Positions 16,968 to 26,451 of a DNA stretch of 64,000 nucleotides are shown piece by piece. Within the stretch, counting starts at the first letter, position 1. Every line of letters begins with the position of its first letter. The stretch comes from Haliea salexigens DSM 19537 (GTDB taxonomy: Bacteria > Pseudomonadota > Gammaproteobacteria > Pseudomonadales > Halieaceae): positions 1 to 64,000 of the forward strand of contig NZ_AUHJ01000018.1 of the NCBI RefSeq assembly GCF_000423125.1, given 5' to 3'. The notes below the pieces were generated by a model. The model saw nothing but the letters and a program-made list of their open reading frames with translations, searched no databases and had not been told where the DNA came from. A program made the position numbers and the translations under genes.

Positions 16968-17869
16968 ACCTGCCAACGTCTGTCACCCTGGTCGAGATGG
17001 GCCCCCGCGACGGGCTGCAGAATGAGTCCGCCAGCATCTCCCTGGCGACCAAACTGCGACTCATTGATGATCTCGCCGCAGCGGGCCTTAGCGTCATTGA
17101 GAGCGGCAGTTTCGTCAACCCCAAATGGATTCCGCAGATGGCGGACAGCGCCGAGGTTTTCCGCGGCCTGCAACGGCGCGCTGGCGTTCGCTACACGGCG
17201 TTGACCCCCAACCTGCAAGGCCTGGAGCGGGCACTGGACGCCGGCGCGGACGAGGTGGCCGTGTTCGCGGCAGCCTCGGAGGCGTTTTCGCGCAAGAATA
17301 TCAACTGCGGCATAGCCGAGAGCCTGCAACGTTTCGAGCCGGTGATGGCACGTGCCGAAGCGGCTGGCGTGCGCGTGCGCGGCTACGTCTCCTGTGTACT
17401 CGGCTGCCCGTACGAGGGCGAGATTGCGCCGCAGGGCGTACTTGAGGTGGCGCGTAAACTGCTTGGCCTGGGCTGCTACGAGGTGTCGCTCGGCGACACC
17501 ATTGGTACGGGGACGGCCGGCAGCACCCAACGCCTGCTGGACGCACTGTTGCCGCAGATACCGGCACAGCAACTCGCCCTGCACTGCCACGACACCTACG
17601 GGCAGGCGCTGGCGAACATTCTGGTCGGCCTGCAGAACGGCATTGCCACTGTCGATGCGTCTGTTGCGGGGCTGGGTGGCTGCCCCTATGCGCGCGGCGC
17701 CACCGGCAACGTTGCCACGGAGGATGTGGTGTACATGCTCAATGGCATGGGCATACACACCGGCATCGACCTCGACGCGCTGGTGAGCGCGGGCGCGCGC
17801 ATCTCGGAGGCGCTGGGACGGCGCAACGGCTCCCGCGCCGCCAACGCGCTGCTTGCCTCGGCGGGCTGA
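16964..17869 (+). CDS. liuE: Hydroxymethylglutaryl-CoA lyase
   Basis: A 301-residue TIM-barrel enzyme that cleaves HMG-CoA into acetoacetate and acetyl-CoA, the last step of the liu pathway. The active-site MGPRDGLQNE is at residues 12-21 and HCHDTYGQ near 206-213. The glycine-rich loop with the catalytic Cys reads GLGGCPYARGATGN near 234-247. Its ATG overlaps the liuD stop by 4 bp. Confidence 0.97.
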   Translation: MNLPTSVTLVEMGPRDGLQNESASISLATKLRLIDDLAAAGLSVIESGSFVNPKWIPQMADSAEVFRGLQRRAGVRYTALTPNLQGLERALDAGADEVAVFAAASEAFSRKNINCGIAESLQRFEPVMARAEAAGVRVRGYVSCVLGCPYEGEIAPQGVLEVARKLLGLGCYEVSLGDTIGTGTAGSTQRLLDALLPQIPAQQLALHCHDTYGQALANILVGLQNGIATVDASVAGLGGCPYARGATGNVATEDVVYMLNGMGIHTGIDLDALVSAGARISEALGRRNGSRAANALLASAG

Positions 17870-17942
17870 CGCTCACCCGCTGACGTTCCCGACACCACAC
17901 GGTGCATGATAAAGTGCAGCGCAAACCGCGCCGGAACGCTTC

Positions 17943-18293
17943 ATGCCCGTGTCATCCATTGCTCTGCAGCGTCAGCTTGCCGCCAGCATTGTCACCGTCA
18001 GCGGTGTGTTGCAGGTGGCTTCCCTGTGGCGTAACCGGTTGAGCGAGGACGTGCTACTCACCGCGCTGGTGGGCAGCATTTACCTGTTAATAGCGCTTGG
18101 CCTCTTCGGTCGTTCACGTTTCGCGCTGTTTGTAGCCGTGGCCACCTGCGGCAGCAGTGCCCTGCTGCTTGGCCCGGACCTGCCGCTCGCCGCCTGGTCT
18201 TCGCTACAACAGCTGCGCATCGCGGGGGATGCCATCGTGGCCATGCTCTGCCTGCACGTGCTGTGGTCAGTGCGCAAACTGCCAAGCATCTAG
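17943..18293 (+). CDS. Small membrane protein of unknown function
   Basis: A 116-residue hydrophobic protein with about three predicted transmembrane segments (residues about 10-25, 38-55 and 60-80, with a further weakly hydrophobic stretch near 92-110). No family is recognised. A CCGGAA motif precedes ATG 17943. The stop codon lies inside a hairpin shared with the convergent DUF1640 gene. Confidence 0.65.
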   Translation: MPVSSIALQRQLAASIVTVSGVLQVASLWRNRLSEDVLLTALVGSIYLLIALGLFGRSRFALFVAVATCGSSALLLGPDLPLAAWSSLQQLRIAGDAIVAMLCLHVLWSVRKLPSI

Positions 18294-18335
18294 CACACCG
18301 CGTTACCCGCCCGTGAAAGGGCTCGCGGGTGCTAG
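18290..18335. terminator. Hairpin between convergent genes, containing both stop codons
   Basis: CTAGCACACCGCG at 18290-18302 pairs with CGCGGGTGCTAG at 18324-18335, with one bulge. The TAG stop of the rightward gene (18291-18293) and that of the leftward gene (18332-18334) both sit in the stem. It is a plausible bidirectional terminator, although no long T-run follows. Confidence 0.5.
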
Positions 18336-18670
18336 CCGGTCAACGCATTTTGTAGCAGTGGGTAGCCCACCAACAGCCAGGTGCCGCTGATCATCAGCAT
18401 CAGTAAGCGCGACTGGGCTTTGAGCTCACCGAAGCCGCGGGTGAAACGTACCTCCTGCTCTGCGAGGCGCACTTCAATGCGCGTTTCCTGCTCCGCAAAT
18501 GCGGCGCGCAGCGATGCATCCAGGTAGTCCCGGGTGACGATGTTATCCGCATAGAAACCGAATGCTTCGGCCATGAGCTCCGCCTGCACCTCTGCCTGCT
18601 GCTCAGGCACGCCGGCCGCGCGCAGGCGGCGAGCGTACTGGAGCGAGTCAAACGCCAATGTCCCCATCAT
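18332..18670 (-). CDS. DUF1640/coiled-coil membrane-anchored protein
   Basis: About 112 residues: a conserved N-terminal segment (FDSLQYARRLRAAGVPEQQA, then AELMAEAFGFY), a helical coiled-coil middle and one C-terminal transmembrane helix. This is the DUF1640/CCDC90 type, related to mitochondrial MCU regulator-like proteins; the bacterial function is not established. ATG 18670 (or 18667) follows GGGGAGAG. A close paralogue is at 51926-52216. Confidence 0.75.
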   Translation of the reverse strand: MMGTLAFDSLQYARRLRAAGVPEQQAEVQAELMAEAFGFYADNIVTRDYLDASLRAAFAEQETRIEVRLAEQEVRFTRGFGELKAQSRLLMLMISGTWLLVGYPLLQNALTG

Positions 18671-18787
18671 AGCTCTCCCCGCCGATAGCGGCAAAGTCTG
18701 CCAGCTGGTGCGGCGCAAGGGTACATCCAATGCGGCCAGGGCCGTTTCTGGCTAGTCAGCGTTGCTGGGGCGGGCTAGAGTGCGTGC

Positions 18788-20272
18788 ATGCAGACGTCAT
18801 CAACCAAGCGCATCACACCAGACCTGAGCCAGTGCTCGCCAAACCGTGCCGTGGCCGACGTCGATGCGCCCTTGCACACCGCCCTGGACCCGGAAACCTG
18901 CCGCCGGGCGCGGCTCTCCCGCGACCTGCGCTTCGACGGCGAGTTCTTCCTTGGCGTGCGCAGCACGGGCATTTACTGCCGCCCGATTTGCCCGGCCCGC
19001 GCGGCCGCCGAACACAATGTGGTGTACTTCCGCGAAGCCAGCCAGGCGGCCGCTGCCGGCTTCCGGCCCTGCCTGCGCTGCCGTCCTGAGGCGGCACCGG
19101 GGAGCGCTGCGTGGCAGGGCAGCCCGGTCACCGTGCAGCGCGCGCTGCGCCTGATTCGCGAGGGTGCACTGAACCAGGGGTCGCTCGCCGCACTGTGCAC
19201 GCGCCTCGGTGTGGGTGAGCGCTACCTGCGTAAATTGTTTCAGCGCGAGCTGGGCGTTTCGCCCAACGCCGTCGCGCAAAACCAGCGCCTGCTTTTCGCC
19301 CGCCAGCTGTCGCAGGAAACCGCACTGCCAATCACAGACATCGCCTATGCTGCCGGCTTTGGCAGTGTGCGGCGCTGCAACAGCGCGTTTCAGGAGAGTT
19401 TTGGCAAAACACCGGGTGCCATGCGTCGAGGGCAAGTCACTGCCTCTCCCGAACAGGGCATTCGCTTGCTGCTGCGCTATCGCCCCCCGTACGACTGGGC
19501 GGGTGTTCTGGACTTTTTCCAGCGCCATGCGGTGAATGGCGTTGAGTCAGTGGAGGACGGCGTGTACCGAAGGCAGATCCAGTTGCGTGCATGCAGCGGC
19601 ACAATAGGTGTACGCCACGCGCCGGCACGGCACGCCATCGAGCTGGAGCTGCACCTGCCCGACCTGGCGGACATGATCCCCGTGGTACAGCGCGTACGGC
19701 GAATGTTTGACCTGGACGCCAACCCCGAGGTGATCGCTGCCAGCCTGCGGCAGGACCCGGCACTGGCAACCCTGCTGGAGCGCTTCACCGGCGTACGCTC
19801 TCCGGTGTGCTGGAGCGCGGAGGAAGCCACCCTGCGCGCCATTGTGGGCCAACAGGTGAGCATTGCCGCCGCTCGCGGAGTCTGCTCTCGCCTGGCCGAA
19901 GCCACACAGCGCCCCGGACAACCCCCGGCCTTTCCCGCCGCTGCAGCAGTTGCGGCCCTGGATGACAGCCACTTCCCCATGCCCACGCGCCGGCGCGATA
20001 CCCTGCGCCGGGTCTGCAGCCGACTCGCCAGCGGAGATGCCCCAGCGGCTGAAGCGTTGCTGGCCGAACCCGGCATTGGCCCCTGGACCGTCGCCATGAT
20101 CGCGATGCGGGGTGAAGGCCAGCCGGATGCGTTTCCCCCCAAGGATCTCGGCCTCATGCGCGCCTGGGAGGCGCTCCCTGAAGCCACGAAAGCACTGCAG
20201 GCTGCCAGCGAACACTGGCGCCCCTGGCGGGCCTACGCGGCCAACCTGCTGTGGCGCAGCCTCGGTGCATAA
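18788..20272 (+). CDS. alkA: Ada-type regulator fused to DNA-3-methyladenine glycosylase II
   Basis: A 494-residue three-part fusion. Residues 35-100 are an Ada metal-binding domain with four Cys (C64, C68, C95, C98); C64 in STGIYCRPICP is the methyl-phosphotriester acceptor by family knowledge. Residues 110-200 are an AraC-type HTH. Residues 215-494 are an AlkA-like glycosylase with GIGPWTVAMIAMR and the catalytic Asp in the DAFPPKDLGL motif. It would sense alkylation and also excise alkylated bases. It is followed by ogt, so direct reversal and excision repair are encoded together. Confidence 0.93.
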   Translation: MQTSSTKRITPDLSQCSPNRAVADVDAPLHTALDPETCRRARLSRDLRFDGEFFLGVRSTGIYCRPICPARAAAEHNVVYFREASQAAAAGFRPCLRCRPEAAPGSAAWQGSPVTVQRALRLIREGALNQGSLAALCTRLGVGERYLRKLFQRELGVSPNAVAQNQRLLFARQLSQETALPITDIAYAAGFGSVRRCNSAFQESFGKTPGAMRRGQVTASPEQGIRLLLRYRPPYDWAGVLDFFQRHAVNGVESVEDGVYRRQIQLRACSGTIGVRHAPARHAIELELHLPDLADMIPVVQRVRRMFDLDANPEVIAASLRQDPALATLLERFTGVRSPVCWSAEEATLRAIVGQQVSIAAARGVCSRLAEATQRPGQPPAFPAAAAVAALDDSHFPMPTRRRDTLRRVCSRLASGDAPAAEALLAEPGIGPWTVAMIAMRGEGQPDAFPPKDLGLMRAWEALPEATKALQAASEHWRPWRAYAANLLWRSLGA

Positions 20273-20347
20273 GCCCGACCGCAGCCAACGTTGCACAACG
20301 CCACCCTCACGTCACCCCCACTGCGCTGCGCGCCGAGGAGACTGGAC

Positions 20348-20857
20348 ATGACCACCACCGTCACCCGCCTGATCGAAAGTCCTTTGGGAACGTTACAGCT
20401 GGTCGCGAACGACACCGCACTGACCGCCATCCACTTCCCGGGGCAACACCGAACTGCAGCCGAAGAACGCGAGCCCAACGCCGTGCTGGAGGTGGCCAGC
20501 GCCCAGCTGGCAGAGTATTTCGCCGGCTCGCGGCGGGTGTTTGACCTGCCGCTGGCAACCGGGGGCACAGAGTTCCAACAGGCCGTTTGGCAGGCATTGC
20601 GCGCGATTCCGTGGGGCGAGCTACGCAGTTACCGCGACATCGCCTGCGCTCTGCACAACCCGCGAGCCGTGCGCGCTGTCGGGGCAGCGAACGGGCGTAA
20701 TCCTTTACCCATCGTCGTGCCCTGTCATCGCGTGATTGGCGCGAACGGCAGCCTGACCGGGTTTGCGGGCGGGCTGGCGGCGAAAGCGTTGTTGCTGGAA
20801 CTGGAGGGGAGCTTGACGGAGGAGGGAGTGGTCCCAACCTCCGGCAACAGCACCTAG
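20348..20857 (+). CDS. ogt: Methylated-DNA-[protein]-cysteine methyltransferase
   Basis: A 169-residue suicide repair enzyme that takes O6-alkyl groups from guanine. The active site PCHRVIG has the acceptor Cys126, and the preceding helix has the Arg-finger region. ATG 20348 follows GAGGAG at 20335-20340, a strong ribosome-binding site, so it is preferred over an in-frame upstream start at 20291. It lies 75 bp downstream of the ada-alkA fusion on the same strand. Confidence 0.95.
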   Translation: MTTTVTRLIESPLGTLQLVANDTALTAIHFPGQHRTAAEEREPNAVLEVASAQLAEYFAGSRRVFDLPLATGGTEFQQAVWQALRAIPWGELRSYRDIACALHNPRAVRAVGAANGRNPLPIVVPCHRVIGANGSLTGFAGGLAAKALLLELEGSLTEEGVVPTSGNST

Positions 20858-20886
20858 CTTCTTAACAAAGCTGAAGCGCTCGTTTT

Positions 20887-20903
20887 ATAGCCCTGAGGGC
20901 TAT
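20887..20903. terminator. Bidirectional terminator between ogt and the MBL gene
   Basis: ATAGCCC and GGGCTAT form a 7-bp stem with a TGA loop. TTTT precedes it and TTTAT follows, between two convergent genes. Confidence 0.65.
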
Positions 20904-20920
20904 TTATCAGCGCGGAAGGC

Positions 20921-21868
20921 TCATGGACTGTTGGCAATAAAGCTGATCCAGGTGGGCTCATTGATAAAGCCTGTGCCCCAACTTGCCCACACCTCACCGA
21001 GGCCGGCCTCGGTGATGGCCTCCACGGACTCACCCGCCGCCAGCTTGTCGGACACGTAGGTGGAGGTAAGCTGCAGCATATCGAGATAGCGTTCGAGGTC
21101 TGCTTTGCTGGCCAGGCTGCCGTGCCCAGGCACAATCACCGTGCTGCCGTCCACCCGCTCCAGCACGGCCTGCACTGCCGCGATGTAGCCCGGCACGGTG
21201 CCGCCGGAAGCGATATCGACAAACGGGAAGCGGTCCTTGAAATACAGGTCTCCCATGTGCACCACGTTTTCCGCGGTGAAATACACCACGCTGTCGCCAT
21301 CAGTGTGACCGGCGGCATAGTGCTGCACCTCCAGGTCGTCATCGTTGAAGTGCAGGGCCAGCGAATCGCCAAAGGTCACCACGGGCAACGCGCCTTCGGG
21401 GCTGGGCTCCACCACCCGGTTCATGGTCGGCATGTCCTGCCGCGTGGCCATGCGCTCACGCACGCGCGTGTGAGCGACGACGACCGCACCGCGGTCCGCC
21501 CAAAACAGGTTGCCGCCGGTGTGGTCGGAATGCCAATGGGTATTGAGCACGAAGCTGGGGTTGGCATCCGCACCGGCCAGGTCAACCAGCGCCGCTTCAT
21601 AAGCGGGCACCATATTCTCGTAATCGTCATCAATGATCAGCAGGCCATCTTCCCCCACCGAGGCGACCACGTTGCCGCCGCGACCCAGCAACAGGTGGAG
21701 CGTGCCGGTCAGTGCTGTGGTGGTGACCTCGGGAAGCTCGCCGTGGTTGTCGGCACCAGCCGGCGCCGCGAGGGGCAATGCCATCGCAAAACAGAGCAGC
21801 GCGGCTGGGACTAGCGCGCGTGGCGCCACGGGCACGGACTGTGCACAGTGCGTTGTAAATGAGGACAT
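20921..21868 (-). CDS. Secreted metallo-beta-lactamase-fold hydrolase
   Basis: A 315-residue protein with an N-terminal signal peptide (hydrophobic core about residues 18-36, likely cleavage near APAGA). The MBL zinc motif THWHSDHTGGN has HxHxDH at 111-116. Further zinc ligands are plausible in GHTDGDS near 187 and GHGS near 248. It resembles subclass B3 or quinoprotein-relay-type periplasmic MBL proteins; the substrate cannot be told from sequence. It is probably periplasmic. Confidence 0.85.
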   Translation of the reverse strand: MSSFTTHCAQSVPVAPRALVPAALLCFAMALPLAAPAGADNHGELPEVTTTALTGTLHLLLGRGGNVVASVGEDGLLIIDDDYENMVPAYEAALVDLAGADANPSFVLNTHWHSDHTGGNLFWADRGAVVVAHTRVRERMATRQDMPTMNRVVEPSPEGALPVVTFGDSLALHFNDDDLEVQHYAAGHTDGDSVVYFTAENVVHMGDLYFKDRFPFVDIASGGTVPGYIAAVQAVLERVDGSTVIVPGHGSLASKADLERYLDMLQLTSTYVSDKLAAGESVEAITEAGLGEVWASWGTGFINEPTWISFIANSP

Positions 21869-21900
21869 GGAGCTACCTCCTTGCGGTTGTCGTGAGAACC

Positions 21901-22155
21901 TTACGCGTTGAGATCGGGAATGAGATCATCCTTCAAATGCTCGATTGTATCCTTCAGGCGCAGCTTTTCTTTTTTCAGGCGCTGCAGCAGGATCTGGTTC
22001 TTGTAGGGAAACTCGTAGAGCTCATCAATTTTCTCATCCAGCGCACGGTGGCGTGCCATCAGCTCCATCAGCCGCATGGCGGGGGTCGGCTCTTCATTGG
22101 CGGCGTCGGTTGCAACGTGGCCGCGCCCAAATGGGCTGCGCGGTGGCTCGTTCAT
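21901..22155 (-). CDS. YdcH-family (DUF465) small helical protein
   Basis: An 84-residue protein with a C-terminal DUF465/YdcH helical hairpin: LMARHRALDEKIDELYEF, then LKKEKLRLKDTIEHLK. The function is unknown in general. ATG 22155 has AGGAGG about 10 bases upstream. The N-terminal 28 residues are polar and not conserved. It precedes the MBL gene on the same strand by about 30 bp. Confidence 0.8.
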   Translation of the reverse strand: MNEPPRSPFGRGHVATDAANEEPTPAMRLMELMARHRALDEKIDELYEFPYKNQILLQRLKKEKLRLKDTIEHLKDDLIPDLNA

Positions 22156-22288
22156 GGTTGGTCTGCCTCCTGCACGGGCAGTGTCCGAATCGTGTTCAAC
22201 TCTATACCTTACGGGTTTCCCCGCACAAGCGCCATGCAAGACGGTTTTGTATTGGCGTCGACCACAGCCGCCTTGATAACGGCCGCAC

Positions 22289-23158
22289 TCATGTCGATAC
22301 ACCACCACCCAATTGCCGCTGGTGGGCCAGCAACTCGGGCCAGAGCGCATTGTGTGCGTCCCCCACCGCAAGAAAGTGCGGACTGAGCAGCGAGTCACGG
22401 CAGTTGTAGCGCAGGGGGTTGCCGTCCAGGCCCAGTACACTGCCGCCTGCGGCCTCCACCACAGCCTGGCCGGCAGCCACGTCCCATTCGCTGCACGGTG
22501 AAAAGCGCGGATACACGTCACCGCGGCCCTCCGCTAACTGACAGAACTTCAGCGCACTGCCACTGTTCTCGCGCTGCAGTGTGCCACAGTGCGCCTCCAG
22601 CCACGCCAGGCAGGTATCCAGGGCCGCATTGCGGTGGCGCCGGCTGGCCAATACCGTAACGCCCGCCTTCGCACCGGGCAGCGCACGGGTCTGCAACGGC
22701 TCTTGCCGCCACTGGCCGTTTGCATCGGCTATGAAGCGCGCGGACAGCTCACCCGGCACACCGACACAGGCCATTTTCTGCAGTGGAATGTACAACACAC
22801 CCAACACCGGACGGTGCTGGTCGATAAGCGCGATGTTGATGGTGAACTCCCCGGTGCCGGCGATGAACTCCTTGGTGCCGTCCAGCGGGTCCACCATCCA
22901 GAACCGGGTCCAGGCGTGGCGCTGCGCCTTCTGCGCGGGCGATGATTCCTCCGACAGCAACGGCAGCTGCGGGGTGAGCGCCGCCAGGCCATCGCGCAAA
23001 CAGGCGTGGGAGTCCATATCCGCATGCGTGAGCGGCGAGTTATCGGTTTTGGCACGCAGCCCGCTGTCACCCGGCGCATGGTAATGGTCACAAATCAGCT
23101 GCCCTGCCTCCAGGCAGAGTTGCAGCAGGGGCGGAACAAGCGCGGTCAAATCGGGCAC
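22289..23158 (-). CDS. cysQ: 3'(2'),5'-bisphosphate nucleotidase
   Basis: A 289-residue member of the inositol-monophosphatase fold. The metal-binding motifs are visible as LSEESS near 69, DPLDGTKEF near 89-97 and SEWDVAAGQAVVEAAGG near 214-230. CysQ hydrolyses 3'-phosphoadenosine 5'-phosphate, the by-product of PAPS use, keeping sulfate assimilation and sulfotransferase reactions going. The start is GTG 23158; no strong ribosome-binding site is seen. A Stf0 sulfotransferase in this window would produce PAP. Confidence 0.92.
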   Translation of the reverse strand: MPDLTALVPPLLQLCLEAGQLICDHYHAPGDSGLRAKTDNSPLTHADMDSHACLRDGLAALTPQLPLLSEESSPAQKAQRHAWTRFWMVDPLDGTKEFIAGTGEFTINIALIDQHRPVLGVLYIPLQKMACVGVPGELSARFIADANGQWRQEPLQTRALPGAKAGVTVLASRRHRNAALDTCLAWLEAHCGTLQRENSGSALKFCQLAEGRGDVYPRFSPCSEWDVAAGQAVVEAAGGSVLGLDGNPLRYNCRDSLLSPHFLAVGDAHNALWPELLAHQRQLGGGVST

Positions 23159-23346
23159 GATGGCTACCTGGGCAATGATAGGGCAATTGTAACACTGTGG
23201 GCCAAGACGTCCCGCGGCGCAGCGGGAAGCCCTTGCTCAGCACGGTGGGTGCCGGCGACCAACGCCGACGACATGGGCCACCGGCATGCGGCTGGCGCCG
23301 AAACACGGCATACTACTGCGCCCCAACCCAACGCCGAGTTACTCGC

Positions 23347-24024
23347 ATGATCAATTGGGACAGTATCGATACGGTTCTGCTGGACATGGACGGCACCCTG
23401 CTGGACCTGCATTTTGACAACTACTTCTGGCTGGACCACCTGCCACGCCTGTATGCGGAGAAGCACGGCATTGCGGCAACGGAGGCCACCACGGCGCTGC
23501 ACGGGCGTTTCGACGGCCGCCAGGGCACGCTGGACTGGTACTCGCTGGATTACTGGAGCGCCCAGCTGGACATGGATGTGCCGGCGCTGAAGCAGGAGCT
23601 GCGGCACATGATCAAGCTGCGGCCCCATGCGCTGGAGTTCCTGCAGCGGCTTCATGCCGGCCCGCGCGAGGTGGTGCTGGTGACCAACGCCCACCGCAAG
23701 ACGCTGGATATCAAAATGTCCCAGGTGGACATCACCCCCTGGTTCGACCGCCTGGTGGTGTCGCACGACCTCGCGGCCCCCAAGGAAGAGCAGGCCTTCT
23801 GGCACGCCCTGCAGGCCCTGCACCCCTTCGACCCGGCGCGCACGCTGTTTATCGATGATACCGAAAGCGTGCTGGAGTCCGCCCGCCAATACGGCATTGC
23901 CCACCTGCTCACCCTGCTACAGCCAGACAGCCAGCTGCAGAAACGCCTCGACACCCGCTTTCCCGGCATTCATCACTTTGATGAGATCATGCCCGAGGCC
24001 GCTTTCACGGGCTCTGCACCGTGA
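23347..24024 (+). CDS. yrfG: HAD-family nucleotidase, YrfG-like (GMP/IMP)
   Basis: A 225-residue HAD phosphatase: motif I LLDMDGTLLD near 11-20, motif II VLVTNAHRK near 115-123, motif III Lys in AAPKEEQ, and motif IV FIDDTESVLE near 177-186. Length and order match YrfG, which dephosphorylates GMP and IMP in E. coli. ATG 23347 is the start that fits the family. The gene overlaps hslR by 4 bp (GTGA), an operon pairing common in gammaproteobacteria. Confidence 0.9.
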   Translation: MINWDSIDTVLLDMDGTLLDLHFDNYFWLDHLPRLYAEKHGIAATEATTALHGRFDGRQGTLDWYSLDYWSAQLDMDVPALKQELRHMIKLRPHALEFLQRLHAGPREVVLVTNAHRKTLDIKMSQVDITPWFDRLVVSHDLAAPKEEQAFWHALQALHPFDPARTLFIDDTESVLESARQYGIAHLLTLLQPDSQLQKRLDTRFPGIHHFDEIMPEAAFTGSAP

Positions 24025-24416
24025 GCGAGCACAAACTTCGCATCGACAAATGGCTGTGGGCTGCGCGCTTCTTCAAAACCCGCAGCCTGGCCAAAGCCGC
24101 CATTGAAGGCGGCAAGGTGCAGCTGGATGGCCAGCGCATCAAGGTGTCCAAGGAAATTGCCGTGGGCGAACGACTGCTGATACGCCAGGGCTGGGATGTG
24201 CGTGAAGTCATCATTGAGGCGCTTTCTGACCAGCGCCGGGGGGCACCGGAGGCTCAGCAGCTGTACACGGAAACCGACGCCAGCGTAGCGCGCCGGGAGA
24301 GCGAGGCGGAGGCACGCAAGGCCGCCGGCGGTATGATCGAGCGGCCACTACACCGGCCAACCAAGAAGCAACGGCGGCAGATCCACCGCTTCAAAGAGCT
24401 GCCCGGGGAGGACTGA
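24021..24416 (+). CDS. hslR: Heat shock protein 15, S4-domain ribosome rescue factor
   Basis: A 131-residue protein with an N-terminal S4 RNA-binding domain (LRIDKWLWAARFFKTRSLA, KVSKEIAVGERLLI) and a basic C-terminal tail ending in KKQRRQIHRFKEL. Hsp15 binds stalled 50S subunits carrying nascent peptidyl-tRNA after heat shock. The start is GTG 24021, overlapping the yrfG stop. Confidence 0.95.
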   Translation: MSEHKLRIDKWLWAARFFKTRSLAKAAIEGGKVQLDGQRIKVSKEIAVGERLLIRQGWDVREVIIEALSDQRRGAPEAQQLYTETDASVARRESEAEARKAAGGMIERPLHRPTKKQRRQIHRFKELPGED

Positions 24417-24476
24417 GGCGCAGTGCTACCACACGGAAATCATCGCATTCCTCACCGAATGCGCTAAAATCCGCCC

Positions 24477-26423
24477 ATGTTACGCGATATTCCCGTCACA
24501 CTGCCGAACACGCCCCTGCTCAGCGCCGTTGACCAGGGCAAAGCCCTGCGGGCGCTGGATGAGGCAGAGCTGGAACAGCTTTGTGAGGAACTGCGCGCCT
24601 ACCTGCTGTACAGCGTAGGCCAGAGCGGCGGTCATTTTGGCGCCGGGCTGGGCGTTGTCGAGCTTACCGTGGCGCTGCACACCGTATACAACACGCCACA
24701 GGACCGCATTGTGTGGGACGTGGGCCACCAGACCTACCCCCACAAAATCCTCACCGGACGCATGCAGGCGATGCGCAGCATCCGCCAGGCCGGCGGCCTG
24801 GCAGGCTTCCCCAAGCGCAGCGAAAGCGACTACGACACCTTCGGCGTGGGGCACTCCTCCACCAGTATCTCCGCTGCCATGGGCATGGCATTGGCAGCCC
24901 GACAGCAGGGCATAGACCGGCACGTAGTAGCGGTTATCGGTGACGGCGCCATCACCGGCGGCATGGCCATTGAAGCGCTGGCTCATGCTGGCCACGTGCG
25001 CCCCAACATGCTGGTGGTGCTCAACGACAACCAGATGTCCATCGGCCACAACACCGGCGGCCTGGCCACCTACTTCGCCAAGATCTGGGCCAGCAAAACC
25101 TACATCAGCCTGCGCGAAGGTTCCAAGAAGATCCTCAAACGCATCAAGCCCGCCTGGGACCTGGCCAAGCGCACCGAAGAACACATGAAAGGCATGGTTG
25201 CCCCCGGCACCCTGTTCGAGGAGCTGGGCTGGCACTACATTGGCCCGCTGGACGGGCACGACCTGCCACAGCTCTTGCAAACGCTGGAGAACATGAAGGA
25301 CCTGGAAGGCCCCCAATTCCTGCATATCCGCACCATGAAAGGCAAAGGTTTCGCACCGGCGGAAAAAGACCCGGTGGGCTACCACGCCATCAACAAAATC
25401 GAAGCCGTGCCCAAGGGGCCGCAGGCGAACCTGCCCGCGCCGCCCGCCGCCCCACGCAAACCCAAGTTCCAGGATGTGTTCGGGCGCTGGCTGTGCGACA
25501 TGGCCGAGCAGGACCCGAAACTCGCCGGCATCACGCCCGCCATGTGCGAAGGCTCCGGCATGGTCGAATTCGCCGAACGTTTCCCCGAGCGCTATCACGA
25601 CGTTGCCATTGCCGAGCAGCACGCGGTTACGCTCGCCGCCGGCATGGCCTGCGACGGCCTGAAACCCGTGGTGGCGATCTACTCCACCTTCCTGCAGCGC
25701 GCCTACGACCAGCTCATACACGACGTGGCCATCCAGAACCTGGACGTCACCTTCGCCATCGACCGCGCGGGGCTGGTGGGCCAGGACGGCCCCACCCATC
25801 ACGGGGCATTCGACCTGAGCTATTTGCGCTGCATCCCCAATATGGTGATCGGCGCGCCTTCCGACGAAAACGAATGCCGGCAAATGCTCTACACGGCCTA
25901 TCAACATGCAGGGCCCGCTGCCGTGCGCTATCCGCGCGGCACCGGCAAAGGCGCGCTGATCAGTGAAACGATGAGCGAACTACCTATCGGCAAGGCCGTG
26001 ACCGTCCGTGAGGGGCAGCGTGTGGCCATTCTAGCGTTCGGCACCGTGTTGCCCGCTGCGCTGGAGGCCGGAGAGGCACTGAATGCCACCGTGGTCGACA
26101 TGCGCTGGGTGAAACCGCTGGATGAAGAGCGGGTGCTTGACTTGGCTGCCACTCATGAGTTGCTGGTCACAGTGGAAGATAACGCCATTGTGGGCGGTGC
26201 GGGTAGTGGGGTGCATGAGTTACTGGCCGCCAACCGGCTGGATACGCCCTGCTTGCACCTGGGTATCCCCGATGAGTTTGTGGAGCACGGCAGCCAGGCG
26301 GAACAGTATGCGGCAGCGGGGCTGGATGTGGTGGGGATTACCGCAGCGATTACTGAGCGACTGGGAGATGCGGGACTGGTGCGAGCCGAAGTTCGGGCGG
26401 GTGCTGTGCCGGTGGTGGGGTGA
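24477..26423 (+). CDS. dxs: 1-deoxy-D-xylulose-5-phosphate synthase
   Basis: A 648-residue thiamine-diphosphate enzyme that joins pyruvate and glyceraldehyde 3-phosphate in the first step of the MEP isoprenoid pathway. Visible are the H of [12 protein letters not shown], the ThDP motif [18 protein letters not shown] through NDNQMSIG, and [15 protein letters not shown] in the transketolase pyrimidine domain. In many gammaproteobacteria the order is xseB-ispA-dxs. Here dxs is about 13.5 kb away from xseB-ispA, with a polysaccharide cluster between. Confidence 0.97.
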   Translation: MLRDIPVTLPNTPLLSAVDQGKALRALDEAELEQLCEELRAYLLYSVGQSGGHFGAGLGVVELTVALHTVYNTPQDRIVWDVGHQTYPHKILTGRMQAMRSIRQAGGLAGFPKRSESDYDTFGVGHSSTSISAAMGMALAARQQGIDRHVVAVIGDGAITGGMAIEALAHAGHVRPNMLVVLNDNQMSIGHNTGGLATYFAKIWASKTYISLREGSKKILKRIKPAWDLAKRTEEHMKGMVAPGTLFEELGWHYIGPLDGHDLPQLLQTLENMKDLEGPQFLHIRTMKGKGFAPAEKDPVGYHAINKIEAVPKGPQANLPAPPAAPRKPKFQDVFGRWLCDMAEQDPKLAGITPAMCEGSGMVEFAERFPERYHDVAIAEQHAVTLAAGMACDGLKPVVAIYSTFLQRAYDQLIHDVAIQNLDVTFAIDRAGLVGQDGPTHHGAFDLSYLRCIPNMVIGAPSDENECRQMLYTAYQHAGPAAVRYPRGTGKGALISETMSELPIGKAVTVREGQRVAILAFGTVLPAALEAGEALNATVVDMRWVKPLDEERVLDLAATHELLVTVEDNAIVGGAGSGVHELLAANRLDTPCLHLGIPDEFVEHGSQAEQYAAAGLDVVGITAAITERLGDAGLVRAEVRAGAVPVVG

Positions 26424-26451
26424 TCGCGTGAACAGCAAGGCCGCCTGAAGC

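Noticed and set aside
24480-25907. 475-codon minus-strand open frame opposite dxs
   Set aside because: Antisense to dxs with His/Gly/Val-rich composition expected from the mirrored codons.
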